Below, piece after piece: positions 23,140-35,049 of a stretch of 64,000 nt of DNA; position 1 is the stretch's first letter, and the number at the start of each line of letters is the position of its first letter. Both the position numbers and the translations under genes were made by a program. Under the pieces are notes generated by a model. That model was not told where the DNA came from. It was given only the letters and a program-made list of their open reading frames with translations, and did not search any database. This DNA comes from Lytechinus pictus (taxonomy: Eukaryota > Echinodermata > Echinoidea > Temnopleuroida > Toxopneustidae): the NCBI RefSeq assembly GCF_037042905.1, contig NC_087258.1, forward strand, positions 11,831,501-11,895,500, given 5' to 3'.

Positions 23140-23736
23140 TTAAAGGACAAGTCCTTCCCAATAAAAAGTTGATTTGGATGGAAGGAGAAAAATAGAACAA
23201 GAATAACACTGAAAAAAAAATTCATCAAAATCGGATGTAAAATAAGAAAATTATGATATTTTAAAGTTTCGATTAATTTCACAAAACCAGTTATAGGCAC
23301 ATCCTGGTCGGTATCCAAGTAAGGGGACTGATGACGTCACCCACTCACTATTTCATTTTCTATTTCATTATATGAAATAGTCAAATTTTCTCCTAATTAT
23401 CATGTGAAACAAAGATTTATTCCTCCCTAGACATGTGGAATTACCATTTTGTGGTTTGTGACATTGGTCATTATTGTCAAGTCTGTAAAAATTAAAATAT
23501 TGTTTTATTCAAATAATAGAAAACAAAATGAATAGTGAGTGAGGGACATCATTGACTCTCTCATTTGCATATCACTTAGTTGCGCATATAACTGTTTTGT
23601 GAAAAAAAGCGAAATTTTAAAATGGCATAACTTTCTTATTTCACATCCGATTTTGATGAAATTTTCAGCATTTGCTTGTCAGATTTTTCTCTCTTGATTG
23701 AAATCAACATTTTTCTGGGGTGGACTTGACCTTTAA
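23140..23736. mobile_element. TTAA-flanked MITE
   Basis: ttaaaggacaagtccttccc to ggggtggacttgacctttaa. TTAA at both ends and inverted termini; interior phrases shared with 1342 and 23882. Confidence 0.9.
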
Positions 23737-23881
23737 TCTAAACAGCACAGTAATAAAGGTTATGTGTTAGTGTACCATAGTGTAAATAACACATTCAAGA
23801 AGAATTTAAAAACTGTTTTGACAGATCAGGTAGTGGGGTAAGTTTTTATATCAGAATGTAGACTGGTCTCACACATCCACT

Positions 23882-24480
23882 TTAAAGGACAAGTCCACCC
23901 CAACCAAAAGTGGATTTGAAAAAAAAAGAGAAAAATCCAACAAGCACAACACTGAAAATTTCATCAAAATCGGATGGAAAATAAGGAAGTTATGACAATT
24001 TTAAGTTTCGCTTAATTTCACAAAATAGTTTTATTTACATCCTGGTCGGTATGCAAATGAGGGAACTGATGACATCACACACTCACCATTTCTTTTGTAT
24101 TTTATTATATGAAATATTTTAATTTTCTCATTGTACTGTGAAACAAAGTTTTATTTCGCCCTGAACATGTGGAATTACCATTGTTTAACATATGTTTCAG
24201 TCAAGTTGGTCTTTATTGTCAAATCTGTAAATATTGAAATATTGTATGATTCAAACAATAAAAAACAAAAGAAATAGTGAGTGAGGGACATCATCGATTG
24301 TCTCATTTGCATGTGAGTAAATTGTGCATATAACTATTTTGTGAAAAATAAGCGAAACTTTAAAATGTCATAACTTTCTTATTTTACATTCGATTTTGAT
24401 GAAATTTTCAGCATTATGCTCGTCTGATTTTTCTCTATTGATTAAAATCAACATTTTTCTGAGGTGGACTTGACCTTTAA
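23882..24480. mobile_element. TTAA-flanked MITE
   Basis: ttaaaggacaagtccacccc to gaggtggacttgacctttaa, only about 150 bp after the previous copy and in the same orientation. Confidence 0.9.
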
Positions 24481-25089
24481 TCGTACATGTATCTTTTAAC
24501 CCATCGCACACTGGAACCAGATGCTCCCTGTGCAAAGCCTATAAGAACAATACAGAGTTCAGTTCTTAATGTTAACATATACATTTTTGGATGGGGCAAA
24601 TTTATATTTAAAAAAAATCCGCTATAGATGGCTTTTCCGTGAAGTATGAATGCAACAAAACTTGATCAATGATAAGTAATTATTTGTAAGTTTAATAAGT
24701 ATCAAATCAATCATGCCAAAAATGATTGAAATATAGTGGCAGAGTCTGAAGGTGTTTTCCAAATCAGAAATGATGAAACAGTATTTTTTATAAAATGCAG
24801 TTCATGGAATATTGTGTTGTAGATATATCTTAGAATCTACTTTGAATAGATATATATTCAAAGTAATATTAGTTACAATTTATAGTATTATATACTTTTA
24901 AGAGTAAATACAGGTAAATTATTATATTTATACAACCTTATTTTTAGCTGCTAAGTATTGTAAAATATAGATTTCAATATTTATTGCTCTATTCAAAATA
25001 TTTTTTGATACACTATTTAAATCTTAAATGAATTATTTGATGAAAAATTTGGCGTATTCAGAGTGTATTCATCTATCGTAATATATAGG
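24481..25089. other. No gene recognised
   Basis: Very AT-rich spacer downstream of GCH1. Confidence 0.5.
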
Positions 25090-25270
25090 TTGAACAGAGA
25101 AGCGTTTTATGGTAGGACTTGTCGAATGCTCGACAAAGTCTGTTTTATTCAGCAGTTACAATGGTAACAGTTAGACACCTGGGCTTCTTAGCCAATCAAA
25201 ATCAAGGAAAATTATCAGATCTGACAACTTGTCAAATGACAAATGTAATAATGAAATGCTTGCCGGAGTA
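25090..25270. mobile_element. Palindromic MITE (12045 family)
   Basis: Shares aggacttgtcga, agccaatcaaa.tcaaggaaa and tctgacaacttg with 12045-12215. Confidence 0.7.
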
Positions 25271-27065
25271 AAAATGTTCAGCTCTATTGAAATATATTTC
25301 CAGTGTGCATCATACATGTATATTCAAGCAAGTCAACATTCCTATGGTAACTTACGACCAAATCAAAAGTGCAAGAAACAGAATGAAATAAACGGCTTTT
25401 TAAAGTATTGTGCTTGCAAAAAAAATTGTTTAGCGTTGCCAGGTGATGGGATGATAGACATATTTAATTGTTTTAAGGAGCATAAGTCTACATCGATGTA
25501 GATGATGTAATGTCAAGCTTTGAAAATTGTGACAAATTATAAGGTTTTGCAGTTTTTCTTTTGGTTTGTGATTTTTTTCTACCCTTGGAAACAATAGGTC
25601 AGAAGCACAAAATTTAATGAACAGTTACACATTGAATAGTATTGAAAAATAACATTAATTTATGTGAAATCTGTTTATTTTTCAATAATGTGTGAGGATA
25701 TTGCAAGGAGCTATCAACTAGTGTATCCAACTTTTAAACTGGATTGTAAAATTATGGTAATGGTTCTCTATCATTAGAAAGATTGCAATAATCAGTGATT
25801 TTAAGGTTTTATCTTCACGGACCTGACAAATGGCCTTGAGAAAAGGTTCTGACTAATCATTCTGGAAATAGTTCCTATGCAGTGTAAGAAGAGTAATATA
25901 TAACTTATTTTCAAATGTGTTTGTGTATTCCTTGTATTACCCGGGTTGCTGTAGTAGTGTGTGGTTTGATAGATTTTATCTCGTAATTCTGGTCATTCCT
26001 TGGTGTAACAATGTAAAAATACTTGAACTCTATTGGTGCTTCATAATGTTTAGAAAAGAAGACTATCAGGTTTATTGGTATATGTGTGGTATATAAAGAG
26101 ATATTTTTTCTCATTTAACTGGGTGATTTCAAGCTGGTATCAGTGTTTTCGAAACACAAGCACCCATCGACACTGGAAAAGTGGCTGGTGTTTGGTTTGT
26201 CCTATGTTGTTGTCATATGGATTATGTTATCACATATTTTCATTTCAGTAGTTTGAAAGCTGGCGTTATATTTTTTCAACTGAGCTTTTGGGTTGATGTT
26301 TATGATCTATTCTTGTATGTAATTTACCGGTTATGCTAACGCCAGCCCCAAGGAAATGGAAATTTCTCTATTTTGAAAGTTTTAAGTTTAGTATTGGTGT
26401 TGGTGTAAACATCCCAAGATCACAAAACTGAACAATGCCATTGTATAATATCACTGCAAATCTGCAGAGCGGTATATTTTTAAATCCTTATTTAAAAAAT
26501 CTAAGATTAATCTATATTTTACATTCCATTTGATGAAGTTTGAATTTCATTTCCATAACCTGGATGCTATTTTCTAGGTGTAAACGTTCGTTGATGATTG
26601 TGTGATGTGTTTTTAGCACTCTTTGTCAAGTGTTAAACTATCGGTTTTGTCCTTCTGCACCGACCAACAGTGTCAGAACCTATCCCTCCGCCACCAACAC
26701 CTTTGCTAAGCACTCTACTTGAAATCACTTGGTTTATAAATGTTTAAGTGCTTTTATTTTGTATTAAATTTTATGGGTTTGTTTTAGTATTTTGAAGATC
26801 AGCAGTCTTGTGTATTATAAAGCAGCTTTTTGTTCACTTTTTAGCCATTCCAAGAATATAGTGATGACAATATGTAGTATGGTTGACATGTTGTATGGGT
26901 ATTTAAAAAAATAATTTACCTCGATCTTCCCGTCTTGTAGTATTGATCGATATGCTTTTTTTCATTTGTTTCTTTTCAGTTTTATTTCTTTCTTAGGAAT
27001 GATGTGAAATGGATTTACTTCTGCGAGATTTTATGATTGACCTGTGACTTATTTCAAACAGTCAA
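25271..27065. other. No gene recognised
   Basis: AT-rich spacer with unremarkable short open frames; no splice-bounded similarity and no clear repeats. Confidence 0.5.
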
Positions 27066-27268
27066 GGCCCTGTCGAATTGTTCCATACGAGCCATGCGCA
27101 TCGACAGAATCTCAAGAAATTGCATGAAGTTGCGTGCAGGGGCGCAATCAAGTCAGATTTGCCCACAGAAAAGTTTTGAATATGCTCAAAACTTGCTGTA
27201 GGTGAGTTGCGGGTGATTATCTGCAGCTCAACCACAAAGCTTGCACGGAACAATGCGACAGACCCTAT
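27066..27268. mobile_element. MITE, gccctgtcg ends
   Basis: gccctgtcgaattgttcc at the left and ggaacaatgcgacagaccc at the right are inverted repeats around a GC-balanced interior. Confidence 0.75.
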
Positions 27269-27287
27269 AGATTTTTAATGTTAACAA

Positions 27288-27674
27288 TTAAAGGGGAAGT
27301 TCACCCTGAAGAAAAGTTTGTCGTAAAAATAGCAGAAGAAATGATAAAAAATATTGGTGAAGGTTGTGACATCATAAACGAGCAGCAGCCCCATATTCGT
27401 AATGACTTGTTTTGGGTGTGAAATGATTTGTCTATTGTTATACTGAAGGTACAGTAAAAACCATTGTCAATTTTCTGAGAAAACATTTCCTTGATTTTTT
27501 ACCACAAGGATGTAGGAAAGCTGCTCGCATATGTCACAAATCAAATTAAAATTCTAATAACTTTTTTATTCTTTGATGGATTTATTATTTTTCTCAAACC
27601 TTCGGAAATATTTTGTATTATTTTTTCTGCTATTTTTACAATAAAGTTTTTGTCAGGGTGAACTTTCCCCTTAA
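27288..27674. mobile_element. TTAA-flanked MITE
   Basis: ttaaaggggaagttcaccct to gggtgaactttccccttaa. TTAA at both ends; the interior is mirrored (aaaatattggtgaagg/ccttcggaaatatttt). Confidence 0.88.
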
Positions 27675-28700
27675 AGCGCCCTCTCTGGTCGTACCCGGCA
27701 ACATCACAGTTGGTTTTGACATTCCTTAGAATTCATGGTGTGGGACCCTGTTACACAGACTTTACAAGTGATCATGGAATTGACCGATTACTGTGCTAAA
27801 TCAATTGTGACAGTATATGGTAAGACCAATCACTTTGTTTTGTGTAAAGAGGTCTACATCAGTTGATAAACATTCCATTCAATCAATATGTGTGCTATGA
27901 GTTGGCGTTATGCTTGAAATATTATGCACAACTATCAGCATTTATTTTTATTTGTATCTGTCTTTTGAATTGTGTTATGTTTTTTAAGTACAATTTCTAT
28001 TTTAACATAGTTTAATCATGTACATGTACCTTTCTTAGCAAGAAAGTCAATTTCTGCATGTCTTACACTGTCCATATGTTGTTGCATTGTTAGGCAAACT
28101 CCCAATCAAACAGTTTTCAGAACTGATGAGCTATTATTGTATGACAATCTTCAAACCATATCTGTATTTCATCTATGGGCTTAGAAAAGCCAGTAAGAGA
28201 TTATTTTTCAGACAAAAAAAATGATAATAATGGAATGTGTAATTGATGTTTTTCCTCTTGCTCTTGTTAAATGTAACTGAACCATTCTTAGATGAGGGTA
28301 GTTTGGAAGCTGGGAAAACTTTTGCTCTATGCTCCTGGATACTTGGTCGACTATCTGTAGAGATTTTAGTATTCCATTATCTTGTGACCAGATGCTGCAA
28401 AATTACAATCAATATTATGAGTAAAAGTTTGGCTTATGTATATAGTTGCAAATTATACTTTTATGAAACTGTTTATTTGCAGGTTGTATTCTGAAATTAT
28501 CCATACTGTATAAGCAATAGCAATTATGGAAATAGAGTAAAGTTTGTACAAGTTGATTAACACCGGTTGCTTGCATGAATATCTTGACAAGTGGCTATGA
28601 ATGTACTCTTCCATTACATTTCCTCCAGCGACAATTGCTCCGCTGTAAATTCTATACACTAAAGGAATGGCCAACTTTAACCCTGGCATTAACTCTATAC

Positions 28701-29303
28701 TTAAAGGAGAATCCAACCCAAATAAAAACTTGTTTTTATAAGGAAAAGAAAAATCAGACAAGTTGATAGGTAAAAGTTTGAACAATATTGGACAAACAAC
28801 AAGAAAGTTATGAATTTTTAAAAGTTGTAAATATGTGTAATCACTATACCAATGGAGACTTCAAATTGGGCGCATATGGGATGTCATAGTGATGTAAGGC
28901 AAGGACTACTCTTCCATGTACTCCAATACATACATATTATGGCTAAAATGTCATTTTTCCCAAAAGTTTCATTTCAAATTATATTTTTCTTTCATGAGGA
29001 CATAAAACAATATACTACTTGGGTTATATTTAGATTACTGCCCCAGGGGGATGGGTACTTAGGAGAAAACCACAAATCCCTGATAATAAAGTACATGGCC
29101 TATGGGAAAGTTGTCCTTGCCCCTTGTCATAATTTACTTACCCAGTTGCCCATTTGAAATATACATAGTATTAGTGATCTCAATTTTAAAGCAGCTATAA
29201 CTTTCTTAATGCTTGTCTGATTTCTTGCAAACTTTCACCATTCTGTTTAATTTATTTTTCTCCTTCCCAACACAACATTGTATGGCCAGGGCTATACTTT
29301 ATC
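28701..29303. mobile_element. TTAA-type MITE, inverted relative to 18100
   Basis: Starts ttaaaggagaatccaaccc and runs, as the reverse complement, through the same phrases as 18100-18703; the right end is diverged (ggctatactttatcc). Confidence 0.85.
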
Positions 29304-29869
29304 CTAAACCTAACCTAAAACCCTAGTGCAATCCTAATAACGCTATATCTTTGATGAAATAAAGCCTGGAACAATTGTCGGCGGAGCAAGTGTTTTGTCA
29401 CCAAACGATTCACAACTGACATTAAATGCTTATGGTGATGACTGGGGTATGAGGACTAAATGATTTTGCTTTTGGATCTCGGCTGGCAAAGACAATCATA
29501 AATAATATGCCTTGTCACTGATTCAGCGGTAGCTGTTAAAACACACACTTTAAATGCCTTGTATTGTGATTTAGGCAAATCTAAAATGAGATTAGAATCT
29601 CAATCTAACGGAATTAGAAATACATTTTATTACTGATTAAGAAACAAATCGTTTTCTCCTGGTACCTTTCAACAGATGCTCGGGTTGATTTCTAATCAAA
29701 TAATCTAGAGTGTAGCCAGCAAATTTATATTCTTTATTGTTGTGATAAAAAACTTTTTTCTAAATGGGCTGTCAGACCTTAAAGTTTTAGCCACCGTATG
29801 CCAACATACTGAACGTGTGGCCAGAAGTTTTCCCCCTTGGTTCCATTTTATTCATGATATGTATGGCGC
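29304..29869. other. No gene recognised
   Basis: AT-rich spacer. Confidence 0.45.
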
Positions 29870-30013
29870 AGTCATATTTCCCCTATGCCGGCTGAACGGT
29901 GGGTCGAAAACAGCCGTTTAAACATTTTTTGTAATTGCTACATGATTTGAATAAACATGAATAAAAGAGATGTTTTCGACTCGATGTACGGCCGCCGTAG
30001 GGGAAATGCGACT
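29870..30013. mobile_element. MITE, agtcatatttcccc ends
   Basis: agtcatatttcccctatgcc and gccgtaggggaaatgcgact are inverted. A second copy lies 450 bp away at 30321-30466. Confidence 0.85.
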
Positions 30014-30320
30014 GTAGCATTAGTGAATACAGAGTGAAATGTCACAACTTTTATTTTGTATCTTATTTTGATTGAATTTTCAGTGTTATGCTTTTATAAT
30101 ATATTTATCTTATAACTTGAATTAATTTATATTGGGGTGAGTTTGTTTCAATTGTGTTGTGATCCAATCATTTTCTCTTATGTAGGTAGATGTGCCATAA
30201 TGTTTTTACCATTGAGTTATTTTGCTTAGAAATTATATGAAGTTGTATATGGTTTCGACTGTCAAATATATGTGAATGCTGCTTTTTCAGTGATATTCGG
30301 TTTGATATCGCTAATGCTGA

Positions 30321-30466
30321 AGTCACATTTCCCCTACAGCGGCCGTATGGCTAGTCGAACACAGCCGTTTTATTCGTTTTTATTCAAATATCATCTATAT
30401 GTAGCTGGTACAAAAATGTTAAAACTGCTGTTTTCGCCGTACGGTTGTCGTAGGGGAAATGTGACT
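30321..30466. mobile_element. MITE, agtcacatttcccc ends
   Basis: agtcacatttcccctacagc to gtcgtaggggaaatgtgact; same family and length as 29870-30013. Confidence 0.85.
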
Positions 30467-31065
30467 GAGCCATAAGTGATATACTGTATACTTTCTTACC
30501 AATTTTTATTGATTTAATACTTGTTTGATATCATACTATTCTATTATGATAGCAGTTGTATGAATCATCAAAAATCCTTAGATTATGAATATGTATATGA
30601 GTGGTGAAATAGATATCATATTGGAATAGACCTCATTGTCTTTTATATTCATATTCATGTACCTGTCATTAAATGTCACAATTTGGTTCTGAATATACTT
30701 GTATCATTATCAGTACAAGTCAAATTCAAAACCTGTCTGGAGTTTGTGGTAGCATACAATAATGTGAATTATATTTGATTTATTCTAGAATTCAGATCTT
30801 GCAAAAGTGTGATGTCCATTGTAATTTTTTTCACTGATTGATTTAATGTGAAAATTACAATACAACTCTTTAAATATGTAGATTCCACCAATTGTATGAG
30901 GGTAGGAGGGGAGAAGGGCAGCGAGTGCATGCAGACGCAAAAGAACGAGTGGTAGAATAACCGATACATTGATGAGTATGTATTCAAACCCACCAGGGTT
31001 TAGCTGATTTTGACCATTATTTTTTGATATACATATTATTTATTAGTTATTTTTACTAAGTCTTC

Positions 31066-31316
31066 ATTGCAAAAACACCAGTGTTAATTTGACACCAGCC
31101 CGGTATCTATAAAGGAAACACCAGATAGGTGTTGAAGCAGCACCAGTTTGGCTTATAAAGCTAGGCTAACGCCAGATACATGTGGATTTTTCAACTACAC
31201 CGTCCAATGCTGAAACAACAGTTTGATTTTAAACTATTGCTCTTTCAACACTTCTCTGGTGTTTTGGAATGGGCTGGTGTTAAAAAACGCCAATGTTTTT
31301 GCAGTTTATAATAATA
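31066..31316. mobile_element. TA-type MITE, tgcaaaaac...gtttttgca
   Basis: Left attgcaaaaacaccagtgtt, right gccaatgtttttgcagttt. Internal gacaccagcccggtatcta is shared with 54599-54837. Confidence 0.8.
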
Positions 31317-31317
31317 A

Positions 31318-31583
31318 TGATAATAGCTGGAGTTATAAAGCGATTTTTGCCTGAGGATACAAAGCGCTGCTGTTATAACCCCTGCTTTAGCTCGAGCTAC
31401 CATCACAGGCGCTCAGTGCATTCAAGGAAATAATCCTGCCGGGTACCCATTCACCTCACCTGGGTCGAGTGCAGCACATTGTGGATAAATGTCTTGCTGA
31501 AGGAAAACACGCCATAACTAGGATTCGAACCCACGATCTTCTGTTTGAAAGGCGAGAGTCAGTACCACTAGACCACGGCGCGC
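31318..31583 (-). mobile_element. tRNA-headed SINE
   Basis: On the minus strand: gcgccgtggtctagtggta (A box) and gggttcgaatcctagt (B box), then aaggaaataatcctgccggg and a 3' AT-rich end (ataataatgataat on +). Confidence 0.85.
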
Positions 31584-32733
31584 CCACAGTTTACAGGGGT
31601 AGGGACATGATGACAAGAGAATGGGGCGAATTGTAGGAGAGATTGAATAGAAAGAAAAAGAGAACAGGGAAAAAAATGAAGGGAGCCCAGAAGATAGGAA
31701 GTATCAGATAGTAAAAAGACAACTGAGAGAGAGAGAGGAAGAGAGGGAAAGAAGGAAATGCCAAGAAAAGAAAAGGTACATTGAGCGGACAGAGAGTAGG
31801 GGATAATAAGTGGGAAATTTGATTGAGGTTTGATTAATTTGTTCTTCCATCGGAAAATGACAATCTTACAGTAACATTTCGTTTGAACTAAAATGCAAAA
31901 CCGGCGTGTGTGTGTGTGTGTGTGTGTGGGGGGGGGGGGGGTCACTCTAAATGAAAAATAATTTCTCGTCGACATGGACGGTCGATAATGGAGGGGAAAA
32001 TAAACAGATCGGTATTTTCCCCTTTTTTATGTAATTACATTTCCAGTAGGGGTGAGGGTCCCTAGTTTGTGCGGGCTTACTTGCAAATACACTTGCTTGA
32101 ATGACAGATCTTTTTCGTTTCTGCAAAGTAGAGCCCCCACATTTGACCATATTCTTATGAATAATGTATTAGATATACATGTACAGACATTTTAGATCCG
32201 ATAAACAGTTCGTTATGTTAAATTGCTTTGTAGGATACCAGGATTGTAAGTACTCTGACTAAATTTCATTCAAATTACCGAATTGATTTGATTTTTTTTA
32301 TCATGCACATCACGTATGTTTACAAATCTTAATTTGTATGCAAAAATATTATTTATCTGTGTTAAAATATTTGAAATAAGAACATGAAGAATGCAAGGCA
32401 ATGTACGAAATGTTATGTTCTGTATTATAGCCCTTTAATATCTGTATGTTTTAATTCAACATCTAGTACCATTATCTCCCCCCCCAAAAAAAAAAAATTA
32501 AATTAAATTAAAGAGTGTTCGTCTTTATAAAAATGTACAGCGGCTTGGATCAATTTTGTTGCCAGTTTTATTTGGACAACGCCCTCTATTACAACAACCT
32601 CTATATTATGTTCTATCAAAGCTGAATTACAGTTGAAAATTTGAAGCAATACGTTCATTTTTTGGTTATTTGCCCCATATACCCAAGCGAGTTATCTCCC
32701 ATTATCTCTGGTGTCACTAACTTTGAGCATATT
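31584..32733. other. Purine-rich tract, (TG)n and AT-rich spacer
   Basis: 31610-31800 is GA-rich; (tg)n at about 31906-31928 runs into a G-tract (31928-31940). No gene seen. Confidence 0.6.
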
Positions 32734-33045
32734 GATAATAATAATAATAATATACAGTTCTTGTATAGCGCATATCACAATTATGAATAATGTCTCTATG
32801 CGCTTCCAAAGGACTTGGATATTATTACCCCACCTGTAGCTTGGCAGCCGTAATTACTATGATTACAGCGCACACGCATTTCAAGGAATAAATTCCTGCC
32901 AGGTACCCATTCACCTCACCTGGGTTGAGTGCAACACAATGTGGATAAATTTCTTGCCGAAGGAAATTACGCCATGGCTGGGATTCGAACCCATGACCCT
33001 CTGTTTCAAAGTCCGGAGACTAATCCACTGGGCCACAACGCTCCA
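32734..33045 (-). mobile_element. tRNA-headed SINE
   Basis: The minus strand begins gtggagcgttgtggcccag and carries gggttcgaatcccagcc. It ends in (ata)n on the + strand at 32734-32750. Same head as 16787-17052. Confidence 0.85.
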
Positions 33046-33067
33046 CAAGGCACTCTCCCCAGATCCA

Positions 33068-33345
33068 AGGGCCCCGTCATACAAAGGGCTACGATTGATC
33101 CAATCAACCTCAACTATATGGAGATCTCTCATTGTCATAATCGTTTCTACAGAAAATTTGCACTTTTTCCTTTGTAAGCAAAGAGAAGCACAATTAATTT
33201 TTAACAAAACGATGAATCTATGAATATATATTTATAAGAAAAAAAATTGAACAAAATGTTTATTTCAATTATTAAAGTTGCTGGCTTTCCATAGTTCCAG
33301 TTGATCGGATCAATCGTACCTCTTTGTTAGACGAGACCCAGGCCT
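33068..33345. mobile_element. Palindromic MITE (9066 family)
   Basis: gggccccgtcatacaaaggg and the right end tttgttagacgagaccc; shared interior with 9066-9312. Confidence 0.75.
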
Positions 33346-33403
33346 ATATTTTACATCGTTAGTTGAAGGATGTCTCTTTTTCATCTATGTTTTGATATTG
33401 ATC

Positions 33404-34875
33404 CACTGGCGTAAATCCGTGTTGATGGGTAGGGGGGATGACTGAAATATTTTGGCATTTTTTTGCAATCGTGTTTTTAGATATGCAAGGAATTGTCATT
33501 GATATGTCCACAGTGGCGTACCGTGGGTCACGGCATTGGGGAGGGGGGCACCAGTAAAATTTTTGAATCACTAAGTGAGTGCGCGAAGCGCGCTAAGTTG
33601 CCAGTTATACTGACCTAATAGAGACATTTTAAGGACAATGTCATTAAACGGATATGTATCTCACTGATCAAATAATGCGAGCGCGAAGCGCGAGCTGAAT
33701 TTGTTTATATTCACACCTAAAAAGGGACAATATAATCAAATTTGTGTAATCATGATAGGTACCTGTCTCGCTAAACAATGCGCGCGCGAAGCGCGAGCTG
33801 AAAACTTAGATAATTCAGACCTGAAGTGGGGCATTCTAAGGTTTCTTTGTAGGAATTAACTAGGACCATACGTATTTCATTAACCAAATGATGCGAGCGC
33901 GAAGCGCGAGCTGAAAATTTTTGATATTCAGATCAGAAGGGACATTTTAAGGACTGATTTTAGGAATTCATGAAGAGCAGACATATCTCACCAATCCACT
34001 AGTGCGAACGTAATCACGGACAGGAAATGTTTCATATATAAGGAGACCTTAACATGGGGCAATCACTTTTGAGTCATGAAAAAGAAGCATATGTCACTAC
34101 ATAAAACAATGATAACTCAAGTGCTAGGAAATATATTTGGTTTATATTGACTTGAAAACGGGATGTTTTAGTACAACAGGATTATATATCTCGTTAAACA
34201 GACAATGCGAGCACCAGGAACAATAAAAAAAGACGTAGGCCCTGGGCAAATTATGTTTCATAAAGTTGTAATGTAACATAACATAATTATAATATGATAT
34301 AACATTATAATGAATATTTTCTTCTTTCCCACTACGTTTCTCTTCCTTTCTCCCTTTTTTCTCCTTTCCCCCTTTCCCCGTTTTTTTTTGTCAGCCGATG
34401 GGGGGGGGGGGGGATGTGCCCCCCATGCCCCCCGTAGTTACGCCACTGTATGTCCATATGGCAAATACCCCTCCAATATTATTATCTTTTATTATTACCC
34501 CATGATGGTTTAATGGTTTTATTAGAGATTACAATCAAAAATTTTTGCATTCCATCTTAATCCCTTCCCAAAGACCCCAACATTGATGAATTGGAAGAAA
34601 CAGGGGTTTCTCTTCAATGTTATAATAAGGACATAAGTATTTCGTTTGGAAATGGTGAAATGGCTCTTTATTTGCATTTTATGATTCAATAATATTGTTT
34701 TATTTGTTAAGCGGTATTTTAGGAAGAATTTTCACAAATAAAACAATTATCTCTTGTGATTTTTTTTTTCATTTCTTTCGTAAAAAGTGGGGGGATGTTT
34801 GTACAGGCCATCCCCCCCTCCTCGAAAAGTGGGGGGGATATATCCCCCCCATCCCCCCCGGGATTTACGCCAGTG
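33404..34875. mobile_element. hAT-like element, outer of a nested pair
   Basis: Inverted ends cactggcgtaaatcc and ggatttacgccagtg. Exact 8-bp flanking duplication tattgatc at 33396-33403 and 34876-34883. It contains the second element at 33511-34448. No transposase frame seen, so non-autonomous. Confidence 0.92.
33511..34448. mobile_element. hAT-like element, inner, with GCGAAGC array
   Basis: Inverted ends cagtggcgta and tacgccactg. Exact 8-bp flanking duplication tatgtcca at 33503-33510 and 34449-34456. The interior is a degenerate tandem array of about 100-113 bp units, each with gcgagcgcgaagcgcgagct; it ends in T- and G-tracts. Confidence 0.93.
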
Positions 34876-35049
34876 TATTGATCAATCATCAGCGCAGAGG
34901 ATCATCTTTTAATGTTCCTAGGGGGGCATCTATTGTTGCGTTCACCCCCCCCCCAACATCCTCTGCGCCGACAGCCATGGATCAACGAAGCAGTTTTTAA
35001 GGACCAATCCACAGAACTTTTATTCATTTGCTTGAAAAGACTATAACAA

